Origin: PALSA-693 sp963729695
GTDB taxonomy: Bacteria; Actinomycetota; Acidimicrobiia; Acidimicrobiales; Palsa-688
NCBI GenBank assembly: GCA_963729695.1
Contig: CAVSOT010000009.1
Span: 62,001-126,000, forward strand
Direction of reading: 5' to 3'
Length of the DNA stretch: 64,000 nucleotides
A model generated the notes under the pieces. It was given only the letters and a program-made list of their open reading frames with translations. It was not told the origin of the DNA and did no database searches. Of the stretch, positions 1-8,498 are shown piece by piece. A program made the translations under genes and the position numbers. Every line of letters begins with the position of its first letter. The first letter of the stretch is position 1.

Positions 1-42
1 GCGCCGGCCGGCGGAGGCGCCCAGCCCCTGATGACGGTTCGC

Positions 43-732
43 TCACTCGGGGAGTTCGGTCCCGTGCTGTTCGGCCACCATGAAGGCCGCGTACCAGGCC
101 GGCCAGTCGGGATCGGCCTTCCCGATGCGCTTCTCATGCTCCCCATGGGCGCGCTCGGCCCGGGCCATCGCAGCCGCCAAGTCGCTCGCGGAGCTGAAGG
201 ACGTGGCGGCGGTATCGACCCGTCCGGGCAGTCGGGTGGTCACTTCCTGTAGCACCCACGCGTTGTCGTCCGGGTCACTGAACGAGACGAAGGATCCATA
301 GCTGGCGTTCCCTGGCGCCTGCCCGGAGACCCGTTCGTACAATCCGTCGCCGTCCCGAAACCGGCACGCCGCCCCCTGAGCGCAATGGTAAACGTCGGTG
401 ACCTGGACGCCTCGATCGACCAGGTCGCCGCGTGCCACGTCAATGTCGGACACGATCAGAAACAGGGCATTGTCGGACCCGGGAGTGGCCGAGGTGAGGT
501 TCGTGCCGAACTGGATCGAGCAACCGGACCCGGGCAGGGTGAATTGGATCAGCCGGAAGTCGTCGCCCGCAGCCACGTCGGCGTCGAGTCGCCACCCGAG
601 CCCCCCGTAGAAGTCCTTGGCCCGATCGACATCCGAGACGGCGATGACAACGATCTCCAGCTTCATGTCGGCGCGTGCGGCATCCGGCCGCTTGCCCGTG
701 CCGCTGCTCTGGTCGCCGGTGGTGCTGTCCAT
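43..732 (-). CDS. VOC (glyoxalase-like) family protein
   Basis: A 229-aa protein with one vicinal-oxygen-chelate module at about residues 23-165, shown by the opening 'KLEIVVIAVSDVDRAKDFY' strand and the closing 'SFSDPDDNAWVLQEV' strand. The usual first metal-ligand His is not at its expected place, while the closing Glu (LQEV) is kept, so metal chemistry is uncertain. A 60-residue tail rich in A, E and W follows. The ATG at 732 has a good GGGAGG ribosome site; an internal Met at about 666 is the alternative. It lies 94 bp downstream of an SDR gene on the same strand and probably shares its transcript. The substrate is unknown. The family call is secure; the function is not. Confidence 0.85.
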   Translation of the reverse strand: MDSTTGDQSSGTGKRPDAARADMKLEIVVIAVSDVDRAKDFYGGLGWRLDADVAAGDDFRLIQFTLPGSGCSIQFGTNLTSATPGSDNALFLIVSDIDVARGDLVDRGVQVTDVYHCAQGAACRFRDGDGLYERVSGQAPGNASYGSFVSFSDPDDNAWVLQEVTTRLPGRVDTAATSFSSASDLAAAMARAERAHGEHEKRIGKADPDWPAWYAAFMVAEQHGTELPE

Positions 733-826
733 GTGAGCCTCCCTGGTCGTGGCCCTGTCGAGTGTCGCACGTTCGCCGCCCCATCCAGTCCGGTGGGTGG
801 GAAGGTCGAGGCCGCCCCTGCGGGGC

Positions 827-1588
827 TCATCCTTCGACGAGTTGTTGGCCGCCGTCGATGTCGTACGTCGCCCCGGTAACCGCAGTGTTGGTCATCAGAA
901 AGACGGCCAGCATGGCGATGTCCGCCGGGCCGATGACGCGGCGGACTGGCAGCGTGGTTCGGAGTTGCTCGCGGCGGGCGTCGATCTCGTCGCCCAGCAG
1001 CGATGCCGACAACGGGGTGTCGACGAATCCCGCCGCGATCAGGTTCACCCGGATGGGTGCCAGCTCGAGGGCGAGGTTTTTCGTGAGCGCCGAGCTGGCC
1101 GCCGTGAGGGAGGCGATCAACGTGAAGCCCACCGACGTGGCCCGGCCTCCTGTCCCACTCATGAAGACGAGACTTCCTCCTGGGCGAACCTTGGCCGACG
1201 CGTTGCGGGCTACCTCGATCGGCAGGAACAGGTGGGCGTCGACGTCTCGGCGGGCTCTTTCGAGGTCCAGCTCGGCCAACGGGGCGTAGTACGGACCTGG
1301 TCCCGTCACCATCACGTGGTCGATCGGGCCCGACAGCCCGTCGAAGAACTTTTTCAGCTCGTCGAAATTGGTGGCGTCGAAGGCGGCGGTGCGTTGGGCG
1401 TCGATCTCGTGGGCGGCGTGGTCGAGCCGGTCGGCATTGCGGCCGGTGAGGATCACCTCCGCGCCGTCGGCTCGAGCCAGTCGGGCCGTCTCCAGCCCGA
1501 TGCCCGCGCTGCCGCCGATCACCACCACGGTCTGTCCGACCAGTCCGGGTTGACCCTGATTGGAATTCGGAGCGGTTGCGCTGGTCAT
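827..1588 (-). CDS. SDR-fold protein lacking the YxxxK catalytic pair
   Basis: A 253-aa Rossmann protein. The nucleotide-binding glycine motif GGSAGIG is near the N-terminus, and the C-terminal 'VTGATYDIDGG' signature of classical SDRs is present. The ATG at 1588 is preferred over the longer frame because GGAGG sits just upstream. The segment that should carry Tyr-x-x-x-Lys reads 'TLIASLTAASSALTK', so both catalytic residues appear replaced although the flanking 'LALELAP' is intact. It may be a divergent reductase or a non-catalytic binder. It is probably cotranscribed with the VOC gene that follows. Fold call is strong; a dehydrogenase activity is doubtful. Confidence 0.85.
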   Translation of the reverse strand: MTSATAPNSNQGQPGLVGQTVVVIGGSAGIGLETARLARADGAEVILTGRNADRLDHAAHEIDAQRTAAFDATNFDELKKFFDGLSGPIDHVMVTGPGPYYAPLAELDLERARRDVDAHLFLPIEVARNASAKVRPGGSLVFMSGTGGRATSVGFTLIASLTAASSALTKNLALELAPIRVNLIAAGFVDTPLSASLLGDEIDARREQLRTTLPVRRVIGPADIAMLAVFLMTNTAVTGATYDIDGGQQLVEG

Positions 1589-1846
1589 GACTCCTCCGAT
1601 CTGTGGGGCTGGCCGGTCATCGCGTCGCCGATGCCCGGCCGGGTGCGGGTGCACGTTGACGTTCACCCTTCTGCCGCGTGTCGGCCCGTCCGTCTGTCCG
1701 GCGGCGGCCGGTCCGCCATTCCCATGGGCTCGCCATCATCGCCGCATCGTAGAACCCGACTCAGTGGCCTGCGTCCCGGGCTACGGACCACGCCCAACGG
1801 GCGTCAGGCTGTCGGACCTCTACTCGCTCCGTCTCGACCGACCGGG

Positions 1847-1926
1847 CCTGTCCCACTTGGCCTGTCCCACTTGGCCTGTCCCACTTGGCCTGTCCCACTT
1901 GGCCTGTCCCACTTGGCCTGTCCCAC
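1847..1926. repeat. 14-bp tandem array, 5.7 copies
   Basis: Perfect head-to-tail copies of CCTGTCCCACTTGG run from 1847, ending in a partial copy. The array is intergenic. Perfect copies suggest recent expansion by slippage, so copy number may vary between strains. Confidence 0.95.
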
Positions 1927-2086
1927 CGGTCCTCACCCTCCACTCGCCCGTCCGGTCCGACCTGCGCCCTTGCGGGCCCGCCCTGATCGGCCCACCCCTC
2001 GTATTGTTCCATACACTCTCAGTGCATCCAGATACCTGGTGGGAGGGCACACCGGTCGATGGTTTGCCGATGGGCGCCACCCCTTC

Positions 2087-2280
2087 AAAAACGGTTAGTA
2101 AAACCGGCCGGGCCGCGTTTTGCTGACCGTTTTCCCAAATTTCTACGTAGGGCACCTCGCAAAAACGGTTAGTAAACGGACAGTCAACGTTTTGCTGACC
2201 GTTTTCTGGAAATTTTACGTAGGGCACCTCGCAAAAACGGTTAGTAAAACCGGCCGGGCCGCGTTTTGCTGACCGTTTTT
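2087..2280. repeat. Triple hairpin repeat element (copy 1)
   Basis: Three inverted-repeat units lie at 2087-2133, 2161-2205 and 2233-2280. Each has a left arm like AAAACGGTTAGTAAA and a right arm GTTTTGCTGACCGTTTT. In the first and third the arms pair over 17 bp with two G-U wobbles around a GC-rich loop. The units are joined by near-identical linkers containing TACGTAGGGCACCTCGC. AT-rich arms stand out against the GC-rich background. The same arm sequence recurs at 49854-50056, which marks a dispersed family (MITE- or REP-like) rather than a single terminator. Confidence 0.85.
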
Positions 2281-2515
2281 GCGACCTGAGGTGGATGGGC
2301 CGATCCATCCATAGGCCCCCGGACCGGAGTGCGCGTGCACGGACTGCACACGCTCGTTTCGGAACCGGTTCTCGGCGGTCCGAAGGTGCCGCAAAGACCA
2401 CCAGCCTGGAATCGCCGGAGCCCGGGACACCGCGTTAGCGTACGTCGACCGCGCAGGTGGCCCAGGCACCTTCGCATCTCGACTTCACGACTGTCCGAGC
2501 TAATGGAGGCTGCTG

Positions 2516-3058
2516 GTGGCTATCGACACGTTTTTCGCGTACTACGGCACGTACGCCGATGTTGACGACGCGCTGGAGGACTACCGGTTGGTGCACGCCC
2601 TTCACACCGAAGCCGGCCTCATCGACGCGTACGACGCCGCGGTCGTCGAGCGCAAGGAGAACGGCAAGGTCAAGATCGTCAAGAAGCACGAAACCCCGAC
2701 CCGGGTCGGTGGGGTGCTGGGCGGAGGAGTCGGATTGGCCACGGGACTGGTTATCGCCCTGTTCCCGGCAGCCGCTATCGGAGGCGGTCTGCTGCTGACC
2801 ACGACTGCTGGCGGCGCCCTGTTGGGGTCGATCGCCGGTCATGCCGCCGCCGGCATGAGCCGCAGCGACCTCAAAGAGGTCGGCGAAACTCTCGACGCCG
2901 GTCAGGCCGGACTGGTCGTGGTGGCCGTGTCCGATATGCAAGCCAAGATCGAGTCGGCGATGAAGCATGCCCAGAAGGTGGAAGCCAAGCAGCTCAAGGC
3001 TGATCAGAAGGAGCTGGAGGACGAGGCCAAGGAGGCGGGCGAAGCCAAAGCGGGCTGA
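2516..3058 (+). CDS. DUF1269-like membrane protein
   Basis: A 180-aa protein. The N-terminal 60 residues look like the soluble start of DUF1269/stress-protein 17M relatives ('FFAYYGTYADVDDALEDY'). A glycine/alanine-rich hydrophobic stretch at about 65-115 can form two membrane helices. The last 40 residues are a charged, probably helical K/E-rich tail. The GTG start follows GGAGG. A role in envelope stress is known only loosely for the family. Regulation is unknown; the hairpin repeat element ends 236 bp upstream. Confidence 0.7.
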   Translation: MAIDTFFAYYGTYADVDDALEDYRLVHALHTEAGLIDAYDAAVVERKENGKVKIVKKHETPTRVGGVLGGGVGLATGLVIALFPAAAIGGGLLLTTTAGGALLGSIAGHAAAGMSRSDLKEVGETLDAGQAGLVVVAVSDMQAKIESAMKHAQKVEAKQLKADQKELEDEAKEAGEAKAG

Positions 3059-3079
3059 GGCGAAGCGCCTCGCCTCGCC

Positions 3080-4315
3080 TCACTGCATCGCTTGCACAGC
3101 GGCGGCCAGCTCGTCTTCCTCCCACCAGTTGGTGAAGAAGTGGTGGTTGGGCTCGATCATCATGTCGTGGTACCACCACAACAGGTAGATGCCGAATGAG
3201 AAGATCGTGGCCACGACGCGAAGCACGTAGCGATGTGGTCGCTTCACCCGGTTGGGCTCGGGATAGCCGAGCGGGTAGCCGAGTCGCCCGTAGATGAGAG
3301 CGAGTTCGTATTCGACGCCTACTTCCGCGCGATCGTGGGCGACCAGATCCTGGTCGAGCAGTACGAATGCCACCAGGTGAACGATCCAACCGGCCACTAT
3401 CGACAACAGCAGCCACACCACGGGTTCACGGAAGTTCCGCGTCATCCTCCTGAGCACCCCAAGGTGTGAGGCGGCTCGTTGGAACGAGGGGGTCAGCTCC
3501 TGCTGCAGCCCTCGCTTCCCGGCTTCGTCCCAGCCGAACGTCACGGCGGCGTCGAGGAACTCCAGCCGGCGGGCATTGTGGTCTCGCATCCGTCGTACCA
3601 TTTGATAGAAGACATAGAACCCGTAGATGCCAAGGGTCAGGATCGTCCAGCCCAGTGCCGTCCAGAAGTCGAAGAGGTAGTCCGAGTAGCCCCGCCCTTG
3701 CCAGGTAACTCGGATCCGATCAGCGGCGGGCGGGATCGGCATATAAGGCGGCGGGCTCCCGACGTAAGGTCCTCCGCCCGACGGGTCCGGCCCTGATGTT
3801 GCGTGAGAACCGCTGGTTGGCTCGCTGTGGCCGGCTGACCCCCACGCCGGTCCGCTCTGGGCGGTTCCGGGCTGGGTTACGAATCCATCGGGCTCCCATG
3901 ACCCTGGAGCGGCGGCGGGGCCCGCTGTTCCGTCTGGCGGCGACCCGGCGGGCGGCGACCCACTCGGCGGCGACCCACTCGGCGGCGACCCACTGGGCGG
4001 TGACGCGGCGGGCGGCGAGGCGCTGGGCGGCGAGGCGCTGGGCGTACCCCACGCACCCGGTTGCGGTCCGCCCGGTTGCGGTCCACTAGGCGGCGACGCG
4101 GCGGGCGGCGAGGCGCTGGGCGTACCCCACCCACCCGGTTGTGGTCCACCCGGTTGCGGTCCGCCCGGTGCACCCCATCCCGCCGGCGGTACACCATCCG
4201 GTCGGGCCCCGCTCCCGCCAGGTCCGCCCCCCTCTGGTCCAAGAGGTTCCGACGAGGTGGTATCAACTACGGGGTCTGCCGGTTGTTCCGGCCACTCCTC
4301 CGGGTGATCACTCAA
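3080..4315 (-). CDS. DUF4234-like membrane protein with Pro-rich repeat N-terminus
   Basis: About 411 aa. The first ~175 residues are a low-complexity P/G/S/A-rich region with short tandem repeats (PQPGGPQPGG, SPPSGSPPSG). The C-terminal ~210 residues hold several hydrophobic helices and the segment 'LGIYGFYVFYQMVRRMRDHN', typical of DUF4234-type proteins. I place the start at the TTG at 4315 because AGGAGG precedes it by five bases; a longer frame begins at GTG 4372 without a ribosome site and would overlap the upstream gene. It is the last gene of a three-gene membrane-protein group. Function is unknown; the disordered tail probably faces the cytoplasm. Confidence 0.7.
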   Translation of the reverse strand: MSDHPEEWPEQPADPVVDTTSSEPLGPEGGGPGGSGARPDGVPPAGWGAPGGPQPGGPQPGGWGTPSASPPAASPPSGPQPGGPQPGAWGTPSASPPSASPPAASPPSGSPPSGSPPSGSPPAGSPPDGTAGPAAAPGSWEPDGFVTQPGTAQSGPAWGSAGHSEPTSGSHATSGPDPSGGGPYVGSPPPYMPIPPAADRIRVTWQGRGYSDYLFDFWTALGWTILTLGIYGFYVFYQMVRRMRDHNARRLEFLDAAVTFGWDEAGKRGLQQELTPSFQRAASHLGVLRRMTRNFREPVVWLLLSIVAGWIVHLVAFVLLDQDLVAHDRAEVGVEYELALIYGRLGYPLGYPEPNRVKRPHRYVLRVVATIFSFGIYLLWWYHDMMIEPNHHFFTNWWEEDELAAAVQAMQ

Positions 4316-4352
4316 CTGAGCCTCCTGGCGCCGGCCGGCGACGAGCAGCAAC

Positions 4353-4589
4353 TTACCTGGGTCGTCGGCCACGGAGGACCGAGGCCACCAAGGCCGCCAC
4401 GGTCAGCACGGGCAGGGTAACCCAGGCGGCGGTGCTCGACACCTCTTTGGCGAGGAGCGCCGTGATCCCGAGGATCACCACGACGGCGACGAACAGCTCC
4501 GGGGTGTCTCCTATCAGGAAGTCCCACCAGAAGTGCCCGAACGCCTTGGCCCATCGCAACGGGGTCAGTCGTTCAGACCAGCTGGGCAC
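4353..4589 (-). CDS. Small membrane protein, unknown function
   Basis: A 78-aa protein with two hydrophobic stretches, one around 'FVAVVVILGITALLA' and one around 'WVTLPVLTVAALVASVL', and a basic C-terminus. The GTG start has GGAG upstream and lies 17 bp inside the end of the preceding transporter-like gene, so the two are probably translationally coupled. No family is recognised. Codon use and position in the operon support a real gene. Confidence 0.65.
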   Translation of the reverse strand: MPSWSERLTPLRWAKAFGHFWWDFLIGDTPELFVAVVVILGITALLAKEVSSTAAWVTLPVLTVAALVASVLRGRRPR

Positions 4590-5352
4590 GCCTCCCTTTC
4601 TCCGAGGCGCGCATCTTCTGGATTCGCAGGGTCCGCACCATGAGAAAGGCGGCCAGGCCGTAGACGCCCACCAGAACGGGAATGGCGGCGTCGGCGCCCG
4701 GCCAGTGCACCCCTATCCCTTCACCGGTCCAGAAGCTGCCGAAGCTGACCAACATCAACCCTACGCACATCTTGATGGCGTTCTCCGGCACCCCGGCGAG
4801 CTGCTTGGCCACCACGATGCCGACACCACCCACGAGGAGGGCAGCCGCGCCGGCGGCCAGCCCGGCCAGACCGAGGTGGTGGCCGGCGGCGCCCAGAGTC
4901 AGCACGATGATCGCCACCTCCAGACCCTCGAGAAAGACGCCCTTGAACGCCACGGTGAAGCCGGCCTGGTCAAACCCAGCCGACCGGGGGGCGTCCTCGA
5001 ACTGCCGGACCTGATCGGCGAAGATGGCGTTCTCGTCGTGTTTCGCCTTGTAGCCGGTCGCGCGCAGGATCGCCTTGCGCAGCCACTGCAAACCGAAGAT
5101 CAGCAGAACGGCTCCGATCACGACCCGAAGGGCGTTGAGCGGGATCAGATGGATCAGTGCTGGTCCGAGGGCCACCACGAGGACTGCGAGCACCAGGACG
5201 GCCGCGCCGGCGCCCTCGAGTGCCGAGCGCCAACCCCGGCTGATACCTGCGGCGACGACGATGGTGAGCGCTTCCACCATCTCCACCGCGCTGGCGAGAA
5301 AGACGGCAATCAGCAGCACGATGACGCTGGAGTTGCCGTTCACGCCGAACAC
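4573..5352 (-). CDS. COG4280-like polytopic membrane protein
   Basis: About 259 aa with six or seven hydrophobic helices. Two acidic intramembrane motifs, 'AVEMVEALTIV' and 'VFLEGLEVAIIV', form an internal repeat that resembles the glutamate motifs of FTR1-type and related cation permeases. A charged loop (KAKHDENAIFADQVRQFED) separates the two halves. The best match I recall is the uncharacterised family COG4280. GTG codons at 5352 and 5343 are both possible starts; neither has a strong ribosome site. It lies 80 bp downstream of the nicotinamidase gene. A metal or ion transport role is an inference from the paired acidic motifs only. Confidence 0.65.
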   Translation of the reverse strand: MFGVNGNSSVIVLLIAVFLASAVEMVEALTIVVAAGISRGWRSALEGAGAAVLVLAVLVVALGPALIHLIPLNALRVVIGAVLLIFGLQWLRKAILRATGYKAKHDENAIFADQVRQFEDAPRSAGFDQAGFTVAFKGVFLEGLEVAIIVLTLGAAGHHLGLAGLAAGAAALLVGGVGIVVAKQLAGVPENAIKMCVGLMLVSFGSFWTGEGIGVHWPGADAAIPVLVGVYGLAAFLMVRTLRIQKMRASEKGRRAQLV

Positions 5353-5432
5353 GCTAGGCCTTGCCAACGAGCCGGAGGCGACGGGCTGACGGCCGCCCGG
5401 TCCCGACGTCCCCCGCAGGAGGATCCGCCTGG

Positions 5433-6038
5433 TCAGGTACTCCCCGTGGTCGTTTCCATCGCCACGCCTCTGCCCCGTAGCTCGGCGAAGGTGGCAGCAG
5501 AGTCGGCGGTGGCGACGTCGGCGACGAGGGTCTCGAGGACCCTGGTGGCGAAGCCGAGCCGGGTCGCGTCGAGGGCCGTAGCCCGCACGCAGTAGCTGGT
5601 AGCGACACCGGCGATGTCGACTCCGGCGACGCCGGCGTTCCGGAGGATGTCCGCCAAGCGACGCCCGTGCTCGTCGCGACCTTCGAAGCCGCTGTAGGCG
5701 GCCTCGCGCTCGCCTTTGGAGACCACGATGGCGCCCTCCGGAAGATGCAGGTTGGGGTGCCATTGCGCCCCGATCGTTCCGGCGACGCAATGACGGGGCC
5801 AGCTGTCTCGAAAATCGGGTTCCCTCTCGGGCTCGGCGAAGTGCGGCCCCGGATCGACGTGCCAGTCCCGCGTGGCGACAACCAACCGGTACCTCGACGC
5901 CCACGCCCGGGCCAGGAAATCGCTGATCGCTCCGGCTACTTCCGCCCCGCCCGGCACGGGTAGGGAGCCGTCCTCGCAGAAGTCTCGCTGCACGTCCACC
6001 ACGAGCAGGGCGGTCACGCCGGGCTCGAAAGCTGCCAC
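5433..6038 (-). CDS. pncA: Nicotinamidase / isochorismatase-family hydrolase
   Basis: About 201 aa, the usual length for bacterial nicotinamidases, which deamidate nicotinamide to nicotinate in NAD salvage. The triad is visible: Asp in 'LLVVDVQRDF', Lys in 'IVVSKGE', Cys in 'VATSYCVRATALDA'. The metal-binding segment 'TRDWHVDPGPHF' supplies the Asp and two His that separate nicotinamidases from other isochorismatase-like enzymes. The frame stays open to 6467 but homology begins near the GTG at 6038, so I use that start with moderate certainty. It diverges from the XdhC gene across only 52 bp. Confidence 0.88.
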   Translation of the reverse strand: MAAFEPGVTALLVVDVQRDFCEDGSLPVPGGAEVAGAISDFLARAWASRYRLVVATRDWHVDPGPHFAEPEREPDFRDSWPRHCVAGTIGAQWHPNLHLPEGAIVVSKGEREAAYSGFEGRDEHGRRLADILRNAGVAGVDIAGVATSYCVRATALDATRLGFATRVLETLVADVATADSAATFAELRGRGVAMETTTGST

Positions 6039-6090
6039 AGGCAGAAACGTAGCGGTTCGAACGCGCCTACCCTCGGACCGGAGGTGATGT

Positions 6091-7128
6091 GTGGTGCAGG
6101 ACGTAGGGGAGGCAGTTCGGAACGAAGTGCAGCAGGGGCGCGCCGCGATCCTCGCCCGAGTCGTCGACGTCAAGGGTTTTTCCACCTTGCCGGGCGACGG
6201 ACTGGTGGCCATCGACTCGAACGGTGGACTGCACGGGGACATCCTCGGCCGTCCGGGCGCGTCCCGGCTCCAGGAGGCCGCCACGTCCATGTTCGCCCAA
6301 ACGACCCCCAGCCTGGACACCCTCACCATCTCCATCCACGGCAAGGAGATCGACGAGATCGGGCTCTCGTGTGGCGGCCAGGCCGCGGTGCTGCTCCAGC
6401 CGGTCGGGTGCATCCCCGACGTGCTGTGGGATCTGCTCGCGTCGCGAACCCCTGTGGCCCTGGTCACCAGGATCGAGGGCGCCGGCGCCGGTCCGGCCTC
6501 GATGGTCGTCGACGGTGCCGGTCGCTCCTGGGGGTCGGTGGGCGAGGTCGATGACGGGATCCGCCTTCAGGCCCAGGCCCTGGTCTCAGCGGGCCGGTCG
6601 GCGACTCGTCGTATCGAAGCCGCCGAAGGGCTCTTCCTGGTTGAAGCGTGGGTCCCTTCCCCTCGCCTTGTCGTGGTGGGATCCGGGGACCTGGTCACCG
6701 CGATCAGCGCCCAGGCGGGTCTGCTCGGCTGGGACACCAAGGACACCGACCGGGCCGACGACGTGGAGGGCCTCCTCGATTGGGCCGGCACCGCCGCGGC
6801 GCTGATTGTGCTGAGCCACAATCCGCACGTTGACACGCCGGCTCTGACCGTCGGCTTGGACCGTGACGTTCGGTACGTGGGCGCCCTTGGTTCGCGTGCC
6901 ACCCAATCCCGGCGGCTCGATCGTCTTCGCGCCGCAGGCCTGGACGCCACCGTGCTGGACCGGATCCATTCCCCGATCGGGCTGGACCTCGGCGGCCGTC
7001 GGGCGCCAGAGGTCGCCTTGTCGATCATGGCGGAGATCCTGGCGGTGCATTGTGGCCGGGATGCCCGCCCTCTGCGTTACGCCACCGGCCCTATCAACGA
7101 CCGACCTCTCGCCGTCCCAACCGCCTAG
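6091..7128 (+). CDS. XdhC/CoxI family molybdenum-cofactor insertion protein
   Basis: 345 aa with the two-part XdhC layout. The N-terminal domain carries 'IDEIGLSCGGQ', and the C-terminal Rossmann domain carries 'YVGALGSRATQSRRLDRL' and the terminal signature 'HSPIGLDLGGRRAPEVALSIMAEI'. XdhC proteins bind and sulfurate Mo-cofactor and deliver it to xanthine dehydrogenase or CO dehydrogenase-type enzymes. No such enzyme lies in this window, so its client must be elsewhere. The start is GTG; no strong ribosome site is visible in the short divergent gap. Confidence 0.9.
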   Translation: MVQDVGEAVRNEVQQGRAAILARVVDVKGFSTLPGDGLVAIDSNGGLHGDILGRPGASRLQEAATSMFAQTTPSLDTLTISIHGKEIDEIGLSCGGQAAVLLQPVGCIPDVLWDLLASRTPVALVTRIEGAGAGPASMVVDGAGRSWGSVGEVDDGIRLQAQALVSAGRSATRRIEAAEGLFLVEAWVPSPRLVVVGSGDLVTAISAQAGLLGWDTKDTDRADDVEGLLDWAGTAAALIVLSHNPHVDTPALTVGLDRDVRYVGALGSRATQSRRLDRLRAAGLDATVLDRIHSPIGLDLGGRRAPEVALSIMAEILAVHCGRDARPLRYATGPINDRPLAVPTA

Positions 7129-7272
7129 CCCCCCCGGCGCCGGTGGGTCGACCGTCTGCCGTCAATCCCCAGCCGTCAGCCGCCAGTCGCCGGCCGGCGG
7201 CCCCCCGCGTGCGTTGCCACCGCTCGGCGCGATAGGGGTCAGTGAGCGGGAGCAGACCCGACAAACCTGCTG

Positions 7273-7413
7273 CTAGGAGCACAACCCGGCCGCGGCCAGG
7301 ATCCCACGCGGAGGCGCTACCCAGAGCAGGCTCACGAACCCACAAACCAGCACCAGCACGGCGTCCGCCAGCAGGATCGTGCGGAAAACGATCCACCCGG
7401 CGAAGAGGCGCAT
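7273..7413 (-). CDS. 46-aa single-pass membrane protein
   Basis: A short reading frame on the minus strand starting ATG (MRLFAGWIVFRTILLADAVL), preceded by AGAAGGAAAGC, a good ribosome site. The protein is nearly all hydrophobic up to residue 32, then 'APPRGILAAAGLCS'. Size, start signal and hydrophobicity support a real small membrane protein; no family is known to me. It lies alone between XdhC and a HAD gene. Confidence 0.5.
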   Translation of the reverse strand: MRLFAGWIVFRTILLADAVLVLVCGFVSLLWVAPPRGILAAAGLCS

Positions 7414-7496
7414 GCTTTCCTTCTCGAGATCTCGTCGCCGACTTGTCTGGGCAGCCGACGACAGGACCTGCTCACCAGGCTAGTGGGGCCCGCCCC

Positions 7497-7577
7497 CCGC
7501 CGACCGCCGACCGCCTCCCGCCGCCGACCGCCGACCGCCGTCGCCGACCGCCGTCGCCGACCGCCGACCGACCGCTA
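7497..7577. repeat. GCCGACC-type short tandem array
   Basis: Irregular tandem units of GCCGACC and GCCGTCGCC fill this gap just before the HAD gene. Frames that cross it are low-complexity artefacts. Confidence 0.8.
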
Positions 7578-7638
7578 GTACCGCCGCAGCCCGAAAATCC
7601 GCCCCAGCCTTCCGCTGGCCGGTCGGTATCGTCAAACG

Positions 7639-8343
7639 GTGATCCGCCGGGTGCTGATGTGGGACGTCGACGGAACCCTGGTGCGGGCGGGGGAGCTCGG
7701 CGCCGCCGTGTTCGACGTCGCCCTCGAGGCTGTCCTGGGCCAGCGTCCGTCGGTCAGAGTCCGCATGAGTGGAAAGACAGACCCTGAAATCGTACGAGAG
7801 TACCTCACTGCTATGGAGGTACCCGCCACCGACGCCGTGCTCCTGGAGATCCTGGCCCGGGCCGAAGGCCACCTGGCGGCGGCCGCCGCCGCGGGTGAGC
7901 TCGTCGCCGGAGGATCTGCGTGTCCGGGGGTCACGGAGGTGCTCACCCGCCTGGCCTCGGATCCCCGGGTCGTGTCGACCTTGCTGACCGGCAACATCGC
8001 TCAGAACGCCCGGGCCAAGGTGGCCGCGTTCGGACTGGACCAGTGGCTCGACCTCCGGGTGGGGGGCTACGGGAGCGACGAGGAGGACCGCAACTTGCTG
8101 GTGCCGGTGGTCTTGGGACGGCTAGCCACGGAGCTGGGCGTCCTACTCGGGCCGGCCGACGCCTGGGTGATCGGCGACACCCCTCGTGATCTGGAGTGCG
8201 CCCAGACCGCAGGCGTGCGCTGCCTGTTGGTGGCGACGGGCCGGTACACGGCAGGTGAGCTCAAGGACTTGGGGCCGGACGCCGTGCTCGACGATTGCTC
8301 CGATGTACCGGCGGTGGTCGAGCTGCTCACTGGCGACCTATAG
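7639..8343 (+). CDS. HAD-family phosphatase
   Basis: 234 aa. Motif I is 'WDVDGTLV' with the nucleophile Asp, motif II is 'STLLTGN', and the metal-binding motif is 'VIGDTPRDLECAQ'. The helical cap between residues 20 and 90 marks subfamily I, like phosphoglycolate phosphatases. The GTG start matches the homology start. It stands alone between two repeat-rich gaps. The substrate is uncertain: phosphoglycolate or another small phosphate ester. Confidence 0.88.
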   Translation: MIRRVLMWDVDGTLVRAGELGAAVFDVALEAVLGQRPSVRVRMSGKTDPEIVREYLTAMEVPATDAVLLEILARAEGHLAAAAAAGELVAGGSACPGVTEVLTRLASDPRVVSTLLTGNIAQNARAKVAAFGLDQWLDLRVGGYGSDEEDRNLLVPVVLGRLATELGVLLGPADAWVIGDTPRDLECAQTAGVRCLLVATGRYTAGELKDLGPDAVLDDCSDVPAVVELLTGDL

Positions 8344-8379
8344 CTCGGAGGGCATCCCCCCGACCGGACGATCGGCGGG

Positions 8380-8445
8380 ACCCGACCGCCCGATCGACGA
8401 CCCGACCGCCCGATCGCCGACCCGATCGACGACCCCATCGACCGT
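8380..8445. repeat. GACCGCCCGATCG-type tandem array
   Basis: Several copies of CCCGACCGCCCGATCGACGA and shortened variants lie in the gap after the HAD gene. No gene is supported here. Confidence 0.75.
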
Positions 8446-8498
8446 GGCGCCTGTCACACCATTCGGGTCGACGTCCGGTTGAGGTGGAGGGCCGCTGC

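Larger units (their letters stand above)
1589..2515. other. Divergent intergenic region rich in repeats
   Basis: This 0.9 kb gap separates two genes transcribed away from each other. It holds a 14-bp tandem array (1847-1926) and a triple hairpin element (2087-2280), described separately. The open frames that cross it translate to repeat-derived sequence such as KWDRPSGTGQVG or ENGQQN and have no domain features, so I call no gene here. Confidence 0.6.
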
